A stretch of 64,000 bases of DNA from Mycoplasmopsis cynos. Its GTDB lineage: Bacteria > Bacillota_I > Bacilli_A > Mycoplasmatales > Metamycoplasmataceae. Numbering within the stretch: position 1 is the stretch's first letter; the number at the start of each line of letters is the position of its first letter. The position numbers and the translations under genes were made by a program. The stretch is taken from contig NZ_LR214986.1 of assembly GCF_900660545.1 (NCBI RefSeq), positions 496,001 through 560,000 on the forward strand, in the 5' to 3' direction. The notes below the pieces were generated by a model. That model was not told the DNA's origin. It was given only the letters and a program-made list of their open reading frames with translations, and searched no databases. Positions 10,207 to 19,762 of this stretch are shown piece by piece.

Positions 10207-11427
10207 TTACTCCTTTAAATTTTTAACTTTATTTCAATATTTTTGAGCTTCCTTTTCATACTTGTTATTTGATGGAACATAAAATATCTCATCTTTTAGT
10301 TCAATCGGAAGATAAAATTGATTAACTCAATGATTTTCATAATTATGTGGATATTTATAATCTTTACCATAACCTAATTTACTTGCGGATTTGTAATGAG
10401 CATCTTTTAAATGATTAGGTATTTTATAAATTTTACCAGCAGAAATAACTTCTTTAACTTTCTGCTTTGCTAAGTATGTTGAATTACTTTTAGGTGATAA
10501 AGCTAAATCAATAATACTTGTAGCGATAGCCAATTCACCTTCAGCAGGGCCCAAGCGTTCAAAAATATTTATTGCAGTTAAGGTTCTTTGAGAAATCTGT
10601 GGATTAGCCAAACCAATATCCTCATATGAGACCGCTAACATTCTTCGAAATAAACCATCAAAATCACCAGTATGCAAAATTAAAAATCCATAATATAAAG
10701 CAGCATTAACATCACTGCCGCGCATTGATTTATGAAATGCTGATAAATTATTATAATGTTCATTAGAATTTTGATCACTATAAAAATTAATATTTGGAAT
10801 TATTGTTTTAAGATCTTTTTCTGTAACTTCATCCAAGTCATTTTTTAAAAAAGCTAACATTTGTAAATTATTAATGCTTGAGCGATAATCACCAGCAGAA
10901 TAATTAGCTAGTAATTCTAATTTATGATCTGAAATTTTTAATTCTTTAAAATGATTTTGAATAATATTTCTTAATCCTTTAACAATCTCGCTTATTTCAA
11001 GTTTAAAAAATTCTAAAATTTGCATTCTACTTCTTATAGCTGGGACAACTTTAAAAAAGGGATTTTCAGTAGTTGTTGCATAAACAATTATTTTATCAAA
11101 CTCTAAATAGGATAATAATATTTCTTGCTTATCTTTATTAAGTCGATGAATTTCATCAATGATTAAAATTTTATTATTTGCTAAAAGGTCAGTCAACTCA
11201 GCTTTTGTCCCAATTGAAGCATTAAAATAACCATATGATAATTGCATTTCTTTTGCTAAAGCAAGTGCGCATGAAGTTTTACCGACTCCACTTGGACCAA
11301 AAAATAAAAAACTATTATAAAGCTTCTTACTGGCCACTTTCTTTAGTAAATCCTTAATATGATTTTGACCTAATATATCATCTAAAATTTTTGGTCTTAT
11401 AAAATTAGCAAGATTTTCATTTATCAT
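10207..11427 (-). CDS. rarA: Replication-associated recombination protein A (RarA/MgsA), AAA+ ATPase
   Basis: RarA is a clamp-loader-like AAA+ ATPase acting at stalled forks. The 406-aa protein has Walker A GPSGVGKT at about residues 44-51, Walker B ILIIDEIHR, sensor TTTENPFF and the family-specific C-terminal segments AFHKSMRGSDVNAALYY and YEDIGLANP. After one TGA (Trp) the tail runs to TAA 10207-10209. It is the first gene of the minus-strand unit ending with glyA. Its -10 lies six bases from the ATG and no ribosome binding site is present, so the mRNA probably starts at the initiation codon. Confidence 0.93.
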
Positions 11428-11433
11428 TACTAA

Positions 11434-11439
11434 ATTATA
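11434..11439 (-). promoter_or_regulatory. Leaderless promoter of rarA
   Basis: TATAAT on the minus strand ends six bases before the rarA ATG, so transcription should begin at or within a base of the A of ATG. The spacer TTAGTA contains no purine-rich ribosome binding site. Confidence 0.6.
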
Positions 11440-11535
11440 TTACATGTAGTGGTTTTTAGTTAAAAATAATGATAAAAAAATAAGAAAACTTTCATTATTA
11501 ATTAGAATAAATACAAAAAATTTTAATTAATTTAC

Positions 11536-11541
11536 TATAAT
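11536..11541 (+). promoter_or_regulatory. Leaderless promoter of uvrC
   Basis: TATAAT ends eight bases before the uvrC ATG at 11550. The spacer TTTATTAT is pure A/T with no ribosome binding site. Together with rarA it forms a divergent pair of predicted leaderless transcripts about 120 bases apart. Confidence 0.6.
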
Positions 11542-11549
11542 TTTATTAT

Positions 11550-13265
11550 ATGACAAAAAGACATTTAGAAATACTAGAATTAATCAAAAACACCAAAAAT
11601 AAGCCAGGTGTATATTTATGAAAAAATAAAACTAATAAAGTAATTTATATCGGCAAAGCCAAAGACATCAAAAAACGTTTAATGCAATATTTAAATGGCT
11701 CTCTAAACTCATACAAAACACCAAAAATGTTTGAAGAAATTTATAATTTCGACCTCTATTACACGTTGAATGAAAAAGATGCATTAGTTTTAGAAGAAGA
11801 ATTAATAAAAAAACACAAACCCAAATATAATATAAAACTTGTGTATAGTTCTAAAAATAAATACATTAAGATTTACATAGATAAAAAAAATTTAATAAAA
11901 TTTGGGTTTGATTCTAAGATTTCTAACAAAAAAGTTCTTGAAAATCAATTTTATTTTGGTCCTTTAATTTATGATGATGAACATAGAAATTTTATCGATG
12001 TACTTAAAAGTTATTTTTTATATCAAGATGGTTTATTGATCACTAAACAAACTATCGATGAAGCAAAAAGTGTTTTAAATCAAATAATAGAAATATTTAA
12101 ATTTAAAAACAATGATTTTAATGATGAGTTATTCCGGACAGAACAAAAATTTTCAAAATTATTAGACTTCGAGAATGCACATAAATATAAAAAAGCACAA
12201 AATTTCCTAAAAAAATTAAAAGAACCACAAGTTGCTGAAATTAGAAACATTCATTCAATTGACTATATAGCGTTCAAAACTTTTCAAGATTATGTTTTTA
12301 TAGGTATCCGAAATTACACCTATGGGATCACCACAAGTTTTGCCTTGAAATATTATAAATTTAATGGCGTCATTACTGAATTTTTTGAGAATTTTTTAGA
12401 AGTATATTATTCACAAAAATTATTGCCTAAAAAGATTATATTTTCTAATGAAATGCATGATTTTATTAATGAAATTGAGTTTTCACATAAATCATTAATA
12501 AGCTTCGCCAAAATTGGTGTTAACAAACTTATTTTGAATAATCTAGAACATAACCTTGATGAAAAATATGAACTCATAGAAAAAAATGTTTCTATCTTTA
12601 ATGAAATATCAAGGATGCTAAAAATGAATGAAATTAAAAAAATCTATATTTTTGATAATTCTTTTTGAAATGATAAAAAAGGAATCGGGACAGTTTTAGA
12701 AGTTAGTGAATCAAACATAAATAAACCTATTGTTCATAAATGAAATCTTGAAAAAGAACTATCCCATTATCAAAAGGCAAATGACTTAAAATATATGTAT
12801 TTTAATGTTTTAAAATTCTTAAAATTTTTTGAAACAAAAATAAGTCCCAACGACTTATTCATTGCTGATGGTGGCTTATTGCAAATAAACGAAATAAAAG
12901 AGGCTTTAAAAAATTATGAAAAAAATAATCAAGTAATTGGATTGGTTAAAGATAAAACGCACCTTACTTCTAAAATAATTAATGATAAAAATATTGTTTT
13001 AAATTTTTCAGCAAATGTATTCAATTTTTTTAGTTTTTTGCAAAATAAAGTTGATAAAGAAGCTAAAAAATATTTATCAAAGAGAAAAGATACTAAATTT
13101 TTAAATTCACAATTACAACAAATAAAAGGCATCGGTGAAAAAACAGAAATAAAATTATTAAAACATTTTGGAACATTAGATAACATAAAATCTGCAACAG
13201 ATCAAGAATTATTAAAATTCATTTCAAAAAGACAACTTAAAAATCTAAAGGAAAATCAAAAATAA
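11550..13265 (+). CDS. uvrC: Excinuclease ABC subunit C
   Basis: UvrC makes both incisions in nucleotide excision repair. The 571-aa frame needs several TGA codons read as Trp. Residues 15-60 carry the GIY-YIG nuclease (KPGVYLW, VIYIGKAKDIKKRL). A UvrB-binding segment follows near 200 (FENAHKYKKAQNFL). The RNase H-like second nuclease lies around LFIADGGLLQINEI, and the tail has a helix-hairpin-helix (QQIKGIGEKTEIKLLKHFG). The start at 11550 is chosen because the GIY-YIG domain needs residues upstream of the internal Met at 11682. Confidence 0.95.
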
Positions 13266-13321
13266 TTTCATTTTACTAAATAGTTTAAAATTACTTACAA
13301 AATTTTATAATAAAATTTTAA

Positions 13322-14644
13322 TTATTTTTTTATTTTAGTTAGTAAACAAAGTGTTTCTATATGAAATGTATTGGGGAACATATCAAATCCTTGAACAAAC
13401 TTAACCTGGTAATTTAAGGATTGAAAAATTTTCAAATCTCTTATTAAGCTTCTTGGATTACACGAAATGTAAATAATATTTTCAATCTTTGAATCATTTA
13501 AAAAGTTTATAAGTTTTTCGCTAAGTCCATTACGAGGTGGATCTAAAATACTTAAAACTGAATTACTTTGATATTTAGATAATATTTCATTTGATTTAAA
13601 AACATCATTAGTATAAAACTTAAAATTATTTAAATGATTATTCTTGGCATTTATTTTAGCATTTTCGATTGCATTTTTGACTATATCTATACCAATTATC
13701 ATTTGATTTTTGTTTGCAATTAACGATGAAATAACACCAGTTCCGCAAAATAGGTCAAAAATAATATCATAATTATTTTTAATATTTATTTCTTTAATTT
13801 TTGCAAAAATTTTAGATGCAATATTTATATTAACTTGAAAAAATGAATCAATACTTAGTTTAAATTCTTGATTACTTATTTGCATTATAAAATCATTTTT
13901 TAATATAACTTGTTTTATTTTATTATTTTTTATAACACTTAGATCAATTAAAAAATCTAATTTTCTTAATTCATTTATTAAATTTCTAGGTAAATCAAAA
14001 TCACTATGCAATTTAATCAATGCCTGCATTTTTTGTTCTTTGTTAATTCTTAATATTATTTCTTTAAAAAAATTAAGATTTTTTATCTTATCTATTGAAT
14101 AAAAGTAATTATTAATTGTTGTTAAAATTTGTTCTAATCCATAATTAAGACTTTTATCATTTATTAAGTCATTCGAAACCTCTTCTGTAGTATTGGTTGA
14201 ATCTTTTATAAATGAAGTCTTTATTAATCGATTATTTAACGTCTTTAAGACATATTTAGCTTTATTCCGATAATTTAAAATTAGATCACTTGGAATAATA
14301 TTTCGATAAGTATATGAATTTTCAGCTAAATTTCGTTTCAGTAATTCACTAAGATATTTGTTTTTATAATATAACTGGGATTTATAATTTAGATTAATAA
14401 CCGGAATTGCATCCGTATTTTTAATTAGCAAATTATTTCGTTCTTTCGAAATGTTTAAAAATTTTATAATTGTACCTAATGCATATTTTGCATAGACACT
14501 TAATATTTTTATAGTTGCGACTTCACCAGGAAAAAAGTCTTTTATCAAAATAGGATAATTATCTATTCGAAAAACACCTAAACCATCATAACTAAGTTCA
14601 ATGCATCTTGCTTCAATGATAAGACCTTCATAAATTTTATTCAT
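13322..14644 (-). CDS. 23S rRNA (uracil-5-)-methyltransferase, RumA/TrmA family
   Basis: This is an S-adenosylmethionine-dependent RNA m5U methyltransferase, 440 aa. It has an N-terminal TRAM-like beta domain (IEARCIELSYDGLGV). The C-terminal Rossmann domain has FFQVN, the SAM loop DLFCGTGVISS, DPPRNGL and the catalytic-cysteine motif SCNPRSL. I see no cluster of cysteines for an Fe-S centre in the N-terminal half, unlike E. coli RlmD. Which uridine is modified cannot be told from sequence. It overlaps the end of rsmD by 8 bases, so the two methyltransferases are coupled. Confidence 0.88.
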   Translation of the reverse strand: MNKIYEGLIIEARCIELSYDGLGVFRIDNYPILIKDFFPGEVATIKILSVYAKYALGTIIKFLNISKERNNLLIKNTDAIPVINLNYKSQLYYKNKYLSELLKRNLAENSYTYRNIIPSDLILNYRNKAKYVLKTLNNRLIKTSFIKDSTNTTEEVSNDLINDKSLNYGLEQILTTINNYFYSIDKIKNLNFFKEIILRINKEQKMQALIKLHSDFDLPRNLINELRKLDFLIDLSVIKNNKIKQVILKNDFIMQISNQEFKLSIDSFFQVNINIASKIFAKIKEINIKNNYDIIFDLFCGTGVISSLIANKNQMIIGIDIVKNAIENAKINAKNNHLNNFKFYTNDVFKSNEILSKYQSNSVLSILDPPRNGLSEKLINFLNDSKIENIIYISCNPRSLIRDLKIFQSLNYQVKFVQGFDMFPNTFHIETLCLLTKIKK

Positions 14645-15182
14645 CTTTTATAATGTATAAAACATCAATCCTTCCATACCTTTTTGATTTATAAACTTTT
14701 AAACCACTTGGAATTACAATTTCCTTTATTGAATTTGTTTCTAAAATTATTTCTCCTTCTGAATGTAAGGTGTCATTTACATTAATTAAACTTAAACATT
14801 CATTAACTAGGCTATACTCATGATAAGGAGCATCTATAAATATAAAATCAAACACTTTTGAATTTAGTTTCAAAAAGTTTAAAGCATCAGTATTTAATGT
14901 ATTAATTTCTTCAATCTTTATTGAATTAATATTATTAAACATTATTTTATATACTTCTTTATTTTTTTCAATCGCAGTCGTTGCTTTTGCCCCTCTTGAA
15001 ATCGCTTCAATTGATAAAGCTCCTGAACCAGCAAATAAGTCCAAACATTTTTTGCCAATTATTTTAAATTGTAATGATGAAAAAATAGCTTCACGAACTT
15101 TATCAGTGGTTGGACGTGTAATTTTTAAATCTGGTTCTTGAATTTTGCGATTGCGATATTTTCCACTAATTATTCTTAACAT
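14637..15182 (-). CDS. rsmD: 16S rRNA (guanine966-N2)-methyltransferase
   Basis: RsmD methylates G966 of 16S rRNA near the P site. The 181-aa protein is the full family length. It starts MLRIISGKYRNRKI and has RPTTDKVREAIFSSL near residue 25, the SAM-binding DLFAGSGALSIEAISRGA near residue 48, and the catalytic-type motif FIFIDAPY near residue 117. The downstream 23S methyltransferase begins within its last codons. Confidence 0.93.
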   Translation of the reverse strand: MLRIISGKYRNRKIQEPDLKITRPTTDKVREAIFSSLQFKIIGKKCLDLFAGSGALSIEAISRGAKATTAIEKNKEVYKIMFNNINSIKIEEINTLNTDALNFLKLNSKVFDFIFIDAPYHEYSLVNECLSLINVNDTLHSEGEIILETNSIKEIVIPSGLKVYKSKRYGRIDVLYIIKDE

Positions 15183-15197
15183 AATTACCTTCTTTTT

Positions 15198-15236
15198 TTA
15201 AAAGCACAAATTTTTTAAAAAATTTGTGCTTTTAAA
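15198..15236 (-). terminator. Terminator after nusG
   Basis: A perfect 17-bp inverted repeat (15200-15216 with 15217-15233, GCACAAA/TTTGTGC core) carries A/T runs on both arms. It lies just after the nusG stop and separates this operon from rsmD. Confidence 0.75.
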
Positions 15237-15237
15237 A

Positions 15238-15834
15238 TTAATCAATTTTACGAATATTTTCCATTTCAACAATGATTTCAATTAATTTTCCATATCCCTC
15301 ACTTTTTAATGTGACTGTATTTTCTTTACTATTAATTGATAATATTTCACCATCTTTACCACTATAAATTCCGTTTATGATTTCAACAACATCACCAACG
15401 CAATATCCAAAAACATTTTCACCAGCATCAAAAGCCCTTTGAAATTCTTGTTCTTGACGAAACATTTTTTTAATCTCTAAATTACTTAACGGAGTAGGTT
15501 TAGCACCTTTACCTGATGATCCAATTAATCCAGTTACATATTGGGTATTACGAATTAAAAATCAAGCTTTATCTGACATATGCATTTTAGCAAATATATA
15601 ACCAGGATATAGATTAACGTATTTTACTTTATATTCTAGTCCTTCATTCTTTTTTTGGAATTCTTTTTGAGATAATGTAGGTTTTTTAAAAATTTTAAAA
15701 GCAGATCCGTTGTTGGCATCTAAATCAAAATCGGATAAAAGATTTTCTGCTTGAATCCGGTTGTTTAATGACTCTAAAACTTGGTCTTCCTTACCTCTAA
15801 TTGTTGAAATCATATATCATTTAATTTGTTCCAT
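15238..15834 (-). CDS. nusG: Transcription antitermination factor NusG
   Basis: NusG binds RNA polymerase and couples transcription to translation. The frame 15238-15834 (198 aa) includes two TGA Trp codons, in the N-terminal EQIKWYMIST and in KAWFLIRNTQYVTGLIGS. The NGN domain covers the first 130 residues, with an insertion at about residues 30-70 rich in Asn/Asp/Lys. The KOW domain is at the end (GDVVEIINGIYSGKDGEILSI). GGAG precedes the ATG. It is the third gene after rpmG and secE, the standard bacterial order. Confidence 0.95.
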
Positions 15835-15849
15835 AGTTTAACTCCAATT

Positions 15850-16086
15850 TTATTTTAGATCTAAAACGCCCCATAATTGTGTGAATCCATATGTAACCAA
15901 TGATACAAAGGCGGTAAAAATAATTGCACAAACAATAGTTAAAAGAAAGTTATTTTTATTGGTTCGAAAATCTGGTCAACGAACCCTTTTAATTTCTTTA
16001 ATAACTTTTCTAATTCAATATTTTTTAGGTTTTTTAATTTTTGAAAGACCATGAATTGAGTTATTTAATAAATTATTTTCTTGCAT
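15850..16086 (-). CDS. secE: Preprotein translocase subunit SecE
   Basis: SecE clamps SecY in the protein export channel. This 78-aa gene is invisible under the standard code because of two TGA Trp codons. It is recognised by the conserved amphipathic segment KEIKRVRWPD at about residues 31-40, followed by a single membrane helix (LLTIVCAIIFTAFVSLVTYG) near the C terminus. It starts 1 base after the rpmG stop and lies 15 bases before nusG. Confidence 0.95.
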
Positions 16087-16239
16087 TTAAACCTCTTCTT
16101 TATGTGTAGTATGTTGACCGCAATGTACACAGAACTTTTTGACAATAAGTCTTTTTTCAATACCTAAACTTTTGTTTGTATAATAATTTTTTCTACGGCA
16201 ATTTTCACAAGACAAAGCAACTTTATTTGTTTGTTTCAT
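16087..16239 (-). CDS. rpmG: 50S ribosomal protein L33
   Basis: L33 is a 50-aa basic protein of the large subunit. The sequence MKQTNKVALSCENCRRKNYY, with C-x2-C near residue 11 and a second C-x2-C (FCVHCGQHT) near residue 37, is the zinc-binding form. It is the first gene of rpmG-secE-nusG. No ribosome binding site precedes the ATG and the -10 is seven bases away, so the transcript appears leaderless. Confidence 0.95.
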   Translation of the reverse strand: MKQTNKVALSCENCRRKNYYTNKSLGIEKRLIVKKFCVHCGQHTTHKEEV

Positions 16240-16246
16240 AAGTGAT

Positions 16247-16252
16247 ATTTTA
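16247..16252 (-). promoter_or_regulatory. Leaderless extended -10 promoter of rpmG
   Basis: TGGTAAAAT on the minus strand (extended -10) ends seven bases before the rpmG ATG. The intervening ATCACTT has no ribosome binding site. Confidence 0.55.
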
Positions 16253-16288
16253 CCACATTTTTTGTTTTATTTAAGTGGTGTAATCGAA

Positions 16289-16897
16289 TTATAAATCTTT
16301 TTTAATTTTACTTATTAACGAATCTATTTCTATTTTTTTACTATTTACAAATTCACTTGGACTCATTTTTGAAACTTCTGAAACTTTAGTTCCATATATA
16401 TCAAAACTTTCTATTAATTTAGCACCTAAAAATCTAAATGTTTCTTTTAATCATTTGATATGATCGCCCCATGAATATTTACCAAAATCAGCACCTTGAG
16501 AACCGATTACTAAAACATTCAAATTTGTTAAATACCCAATTGCATCTTGTGTATTTGAGTACTTATATGAAAATGTTTTATTAGCAACCGCTATACCATC
16601 AATAAAGTTCTTAACAACAGAAGTTGGACCAAAATTGGTCATCGATAGCGAAATAACTAGTAGGTCAGTGCTTTTTAATTCATCAATTCACATATCACTT
16701 TCAACATCTTTTCAAAAAGTACTAAAAGTATGAGAATTTAAACTATTAGAAGCAAACTTCGAATCATTTAAATTAACTCTTTTAACTTGAAATTCTTTTG
16801 GATCAAATAGTTGACATACATAATTCATTGTTGTAGTTGAATATGATTGATCAGTGCTATTTAATGAACCATCTAAAAATAATATTTTTTTCATCAT
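16289..16897 (-). CDS. FMN-dependent NADH-azoreductase (AcpD type)
   Basis: This flavodoxin-fold quinone/azo reductase has 202 aa. It begins MMKKILFLDGSLNSTDQSYS, the FMN phosphate-binding loop of the family. SLSMTNFGPTSVVKNFIDGI near residue 90 and GSQGADFGKYSWGDH near residue 140 match the FMN and substrate contacts. TGA is read as Trp at several places. GAAGGAATAA precedes the first ATG. It stands alone between rpmG and the DUF31 lipoproteins. The physiological role is probably quinone or thiol-stress detoxification, inferred from the family. Confidence 0.88.
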
Positions 16898-16950
16898 TTA
16901 TTCCTTCTTTATCAATTTATATTAATAAATTATAAACTATATTTTTAATC

Positions 16951-16974
16951 CAAAAACACAACTATGTGTTGTGA
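16951..16974 (-). terminator. Terminator after first DUF31 gene
   Basis: CACAAC (16957-16962) pairs with GTTGTG (16968-16973) across a 5-base loop. On the minus strand it is followed by five T. It lies just after the stop of the DUF31 lipoprotein. Confidence 0.6.
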
Positions 16975-16996
16975 AATTTTAAAGATATTTAATAAT

Positions 16997-19489
16997 TTAA
17001 TTTTTAAATTTATATTCTTCTGGTACATTTTCAAGTTCAAATCCGTTTTTAAATAATCAGGTTTTTTTCTTAGATTTCTTTTTCATCTCATCACGATATG
17101 AATTTTGTTGATCTTTACCGGTTCCGTAGATTACATCATATTGTGGAAGATTATATTCACCAAATAAACCATTATAATTCATGCCATTTGATCTTAGTGC
17201 AGCTGCCACACTAGCATTTATTCTAAAATTAGATGCATGAATTATACCTACAACCTTATTATCTTGGTTTCTAACTGATGATCCAGAAGCACCACCGCCT
17301 GGAGCATATTGCTTTGGAATGTATCCTAGATTCATTGAAACATATTCTTTATCATCATTTTTTGATCTATAAAAACCTTTACCAATCGCTGGAGCACTTA
17401 TAAATTGATCTATTATACCAGGTTTATCTGTAAAAGTACGATATCCTAAATTATATGAAAGATAACTACCAAAATCATTTCTTTCTTTTTCTCTCTCAGT
17501 TATATTTGAAGTATTTTTTTCATAAAGTTTATATGAAGCATTTGTTCATAATGAAAATGAAGAATCAGCAGCATCTATTTGAGGTTTGTTTCTATATTTT
17601 CCATCTCCTTCATATAGGTAAAAATCAAAAAAGTCTTTTGATTTAGATTTTGGAAATCCTAAAATATATAATGAATCAAATTGTTCAAAAATTTCTTTAT
17701 AACTTTTACCCAATTTTCTATCAAAAGCTAGTGGAGCATTAATTTTAGAATAATTAGTTAAATAATCAAAATTAGCAAATTTCACTTTTTTATCATCTGA
17801 TAAATTAGCATAATCGTTAGTTGCTTCTTTAATTTTCTCTTCTTTTAATTCTTCACTTAAAGTGGATCCATTTTTATCTTTTAAATCGTTCCATTTTGAA
17901 AAATCTACTTCAAAAACAGCAAAATCAATAAATTCTTTTTTATCAAATTTGTCATCTTTGATAAAGTCTTTTGGATCCTTTTTTAAATAATCTCTACCAT
18001 CAAAAATTCTGGTAACAGCTTCTTTATTAATTCCAAAATGTTTTATTCTTTCTTCTTGACTATTTATTTTTAATGTATTATATAGAGCTGGGCTTTTACT
18101 TGATAATGTAGATAGACCAATTGAATCGAAATAATTATTGTCTTTATCTATTTGATCTAAAACGTGCAAGTTGGTAGCAAAATAGAATTTAGTTGGATAT
18201 TTCCCATTTTCAGGTAATTCATAATCAAAAATTCAAGCAGTTCCATCAGAGCTATTTTTCTGGTCAGAGAGTAATTCTAACTTGTAAAAATCAACAGCTT
18301 CATTAATATATGGATAAATTCTCTTTTTTGTTTCTGGTTTTAAATCAGAATCTTCAATTCTTTTTTTAATTTTTGCTCTTTGATTTTTCACATATATAGT
18401 AAAAACCTTAGAAGCTTCAATATCAGAACCATAATCTTCTTTTAATTGCTCATAAACACCATCTAATAATAATTTTAATGCAGGGGCATTATTTTTATTT
18501 TTAGTAAATCTATCTAAAAATTCAGTCTTTTTCTCTTGATTTTTAACATTATTAATCAATAATGATAAATCTTCATCATTTTTTAATAATTCGTGAGCTT
18601 TCTTTCTTTCACTTTCTTCATATGAAACAATTCAATTTGTAATATTAAATTGATATGTTTGCATAGCTATATTAGCATATTTTGAATTAGTAATTGTTCT
18701 AGCTAATCCAATGTTTTTGTATTGATCTTTATTAAAATTATCAATTAATGAAGATGTTTTTCCAGTTTCTTTTTCTTTTAAATCTAGACCAATTACATTC
18801 CCTTTATCATCATACTTAGGTATAGTAAACCCTAAAAGATTAGCATTATCATAAGTAGGTAAATGAAGTTCTTTTGCTTTTTTATCAAATTCTTGCTTTT
18901 GTTGTTCAGTTATTGGTGTTGATCTTAATTGTTCATTAGACTTTAATTGTGGATAATAGTTTTCAAAGTCTTTTTTATATCTACTTTCTTGATCAAGATT
19001 TAAATAGCTAGCGAATTCAGAATCACTAAGTTTTTTTGTGATATTTAAATCCTCAATTATATTACCCTTTTTAAATCCTGTGATAATATAATTTTTTTGA
19101 ATACTTTCTGAAAAATTGATATAAATACTAACTGAATCTCCTGGTTCTTTTAATACATTTGTAACAAAAAATTTTAGTTTATTGTTTTTTGGTTCTAATA
19201 AAATTTCTTTTAAATTTAATTTCTCAACAAATTCATTAGCTGTATAATTCGAAAATTTCAAGGGTGTATCAGAATTAAATGTAGACTTAAATGTAAAAAT
19301 ATCTTGTATTGTTTTATTTTCTAAATACTTTTCAGTTTCTTCATTTTCTAAAAAATCACTTCCTAAAACATTAGAGTCATTTTTATGTTTTTCATCTTGA
19401 GTTTTATTATTACATGAAGCAATGATTAATGGTAATAGCGAAGTCACTGTTCCAATACTTATAAACAATAATAGTTTTGTTTTTTTCAT
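16997..19489 (-). CDS. DUF31 family serine-protease-like lipoprotein, copy A
   Basis: This is an 830-aa surface lipoprotein, continuous only with TGA as Trp. A basic start and hydrophobic stretch end in the lipobox IASC with C26 as the lipidated residue. The C-terminal half is the mycoplasma DUF31 peptidase domain, a trypsin-like fold. The likely triad is complete: H442 in ATNLHV, D522 in IDFAVFEVDF, and S735 in PGGGASGSS. DUF31 proteins include the MIP proteases that cleave antibody captured by a MIB protein. No MIB-like gene adjoins it, so the substrate is unknown. It is a paralogue of the gene at 19763-22282, with the C-terminal 300 residues most alike. GAGG precedes the ATG. Confidence 0.88.
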
Positions 19490-19691
19490 TTTTACCTCTT
19501 TTTTAGTAATACCTTTATTTTAAATGTATTTAAAATTATATATTAAAATCTGCTTATTTTAATCAGAAAATTTAATGATTGCATCAGTTTAGCTTATATT
19601 CATAAAATCAAAATTTTATTGAAAATTAAAATCAAAAATATAAAAGCTTTTTAATGATAAAAAATGAATTATAGTCTCAAAACTTTTAAGC

Positions 19692-19732
19692 AAAACAACA
19701 ACCATCGTTAAAAGTATAATGGTTGTTGTTTT
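19692..19732 (-). terminator. Terminator after second DUF31 gene
   Basis: AAAACAACAACCAT (19692-19705) pairs with ATGGTTGTTGTTTT (19719-19732). It lies 30 bases after the stop of copy B. The rest of 19490-19762 is AT-rich, with no gene seen. Confidence 0.8.
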
Positions 19733-19762
19733 ATTCTGTTTATTGATAATTTAGATATGTTT

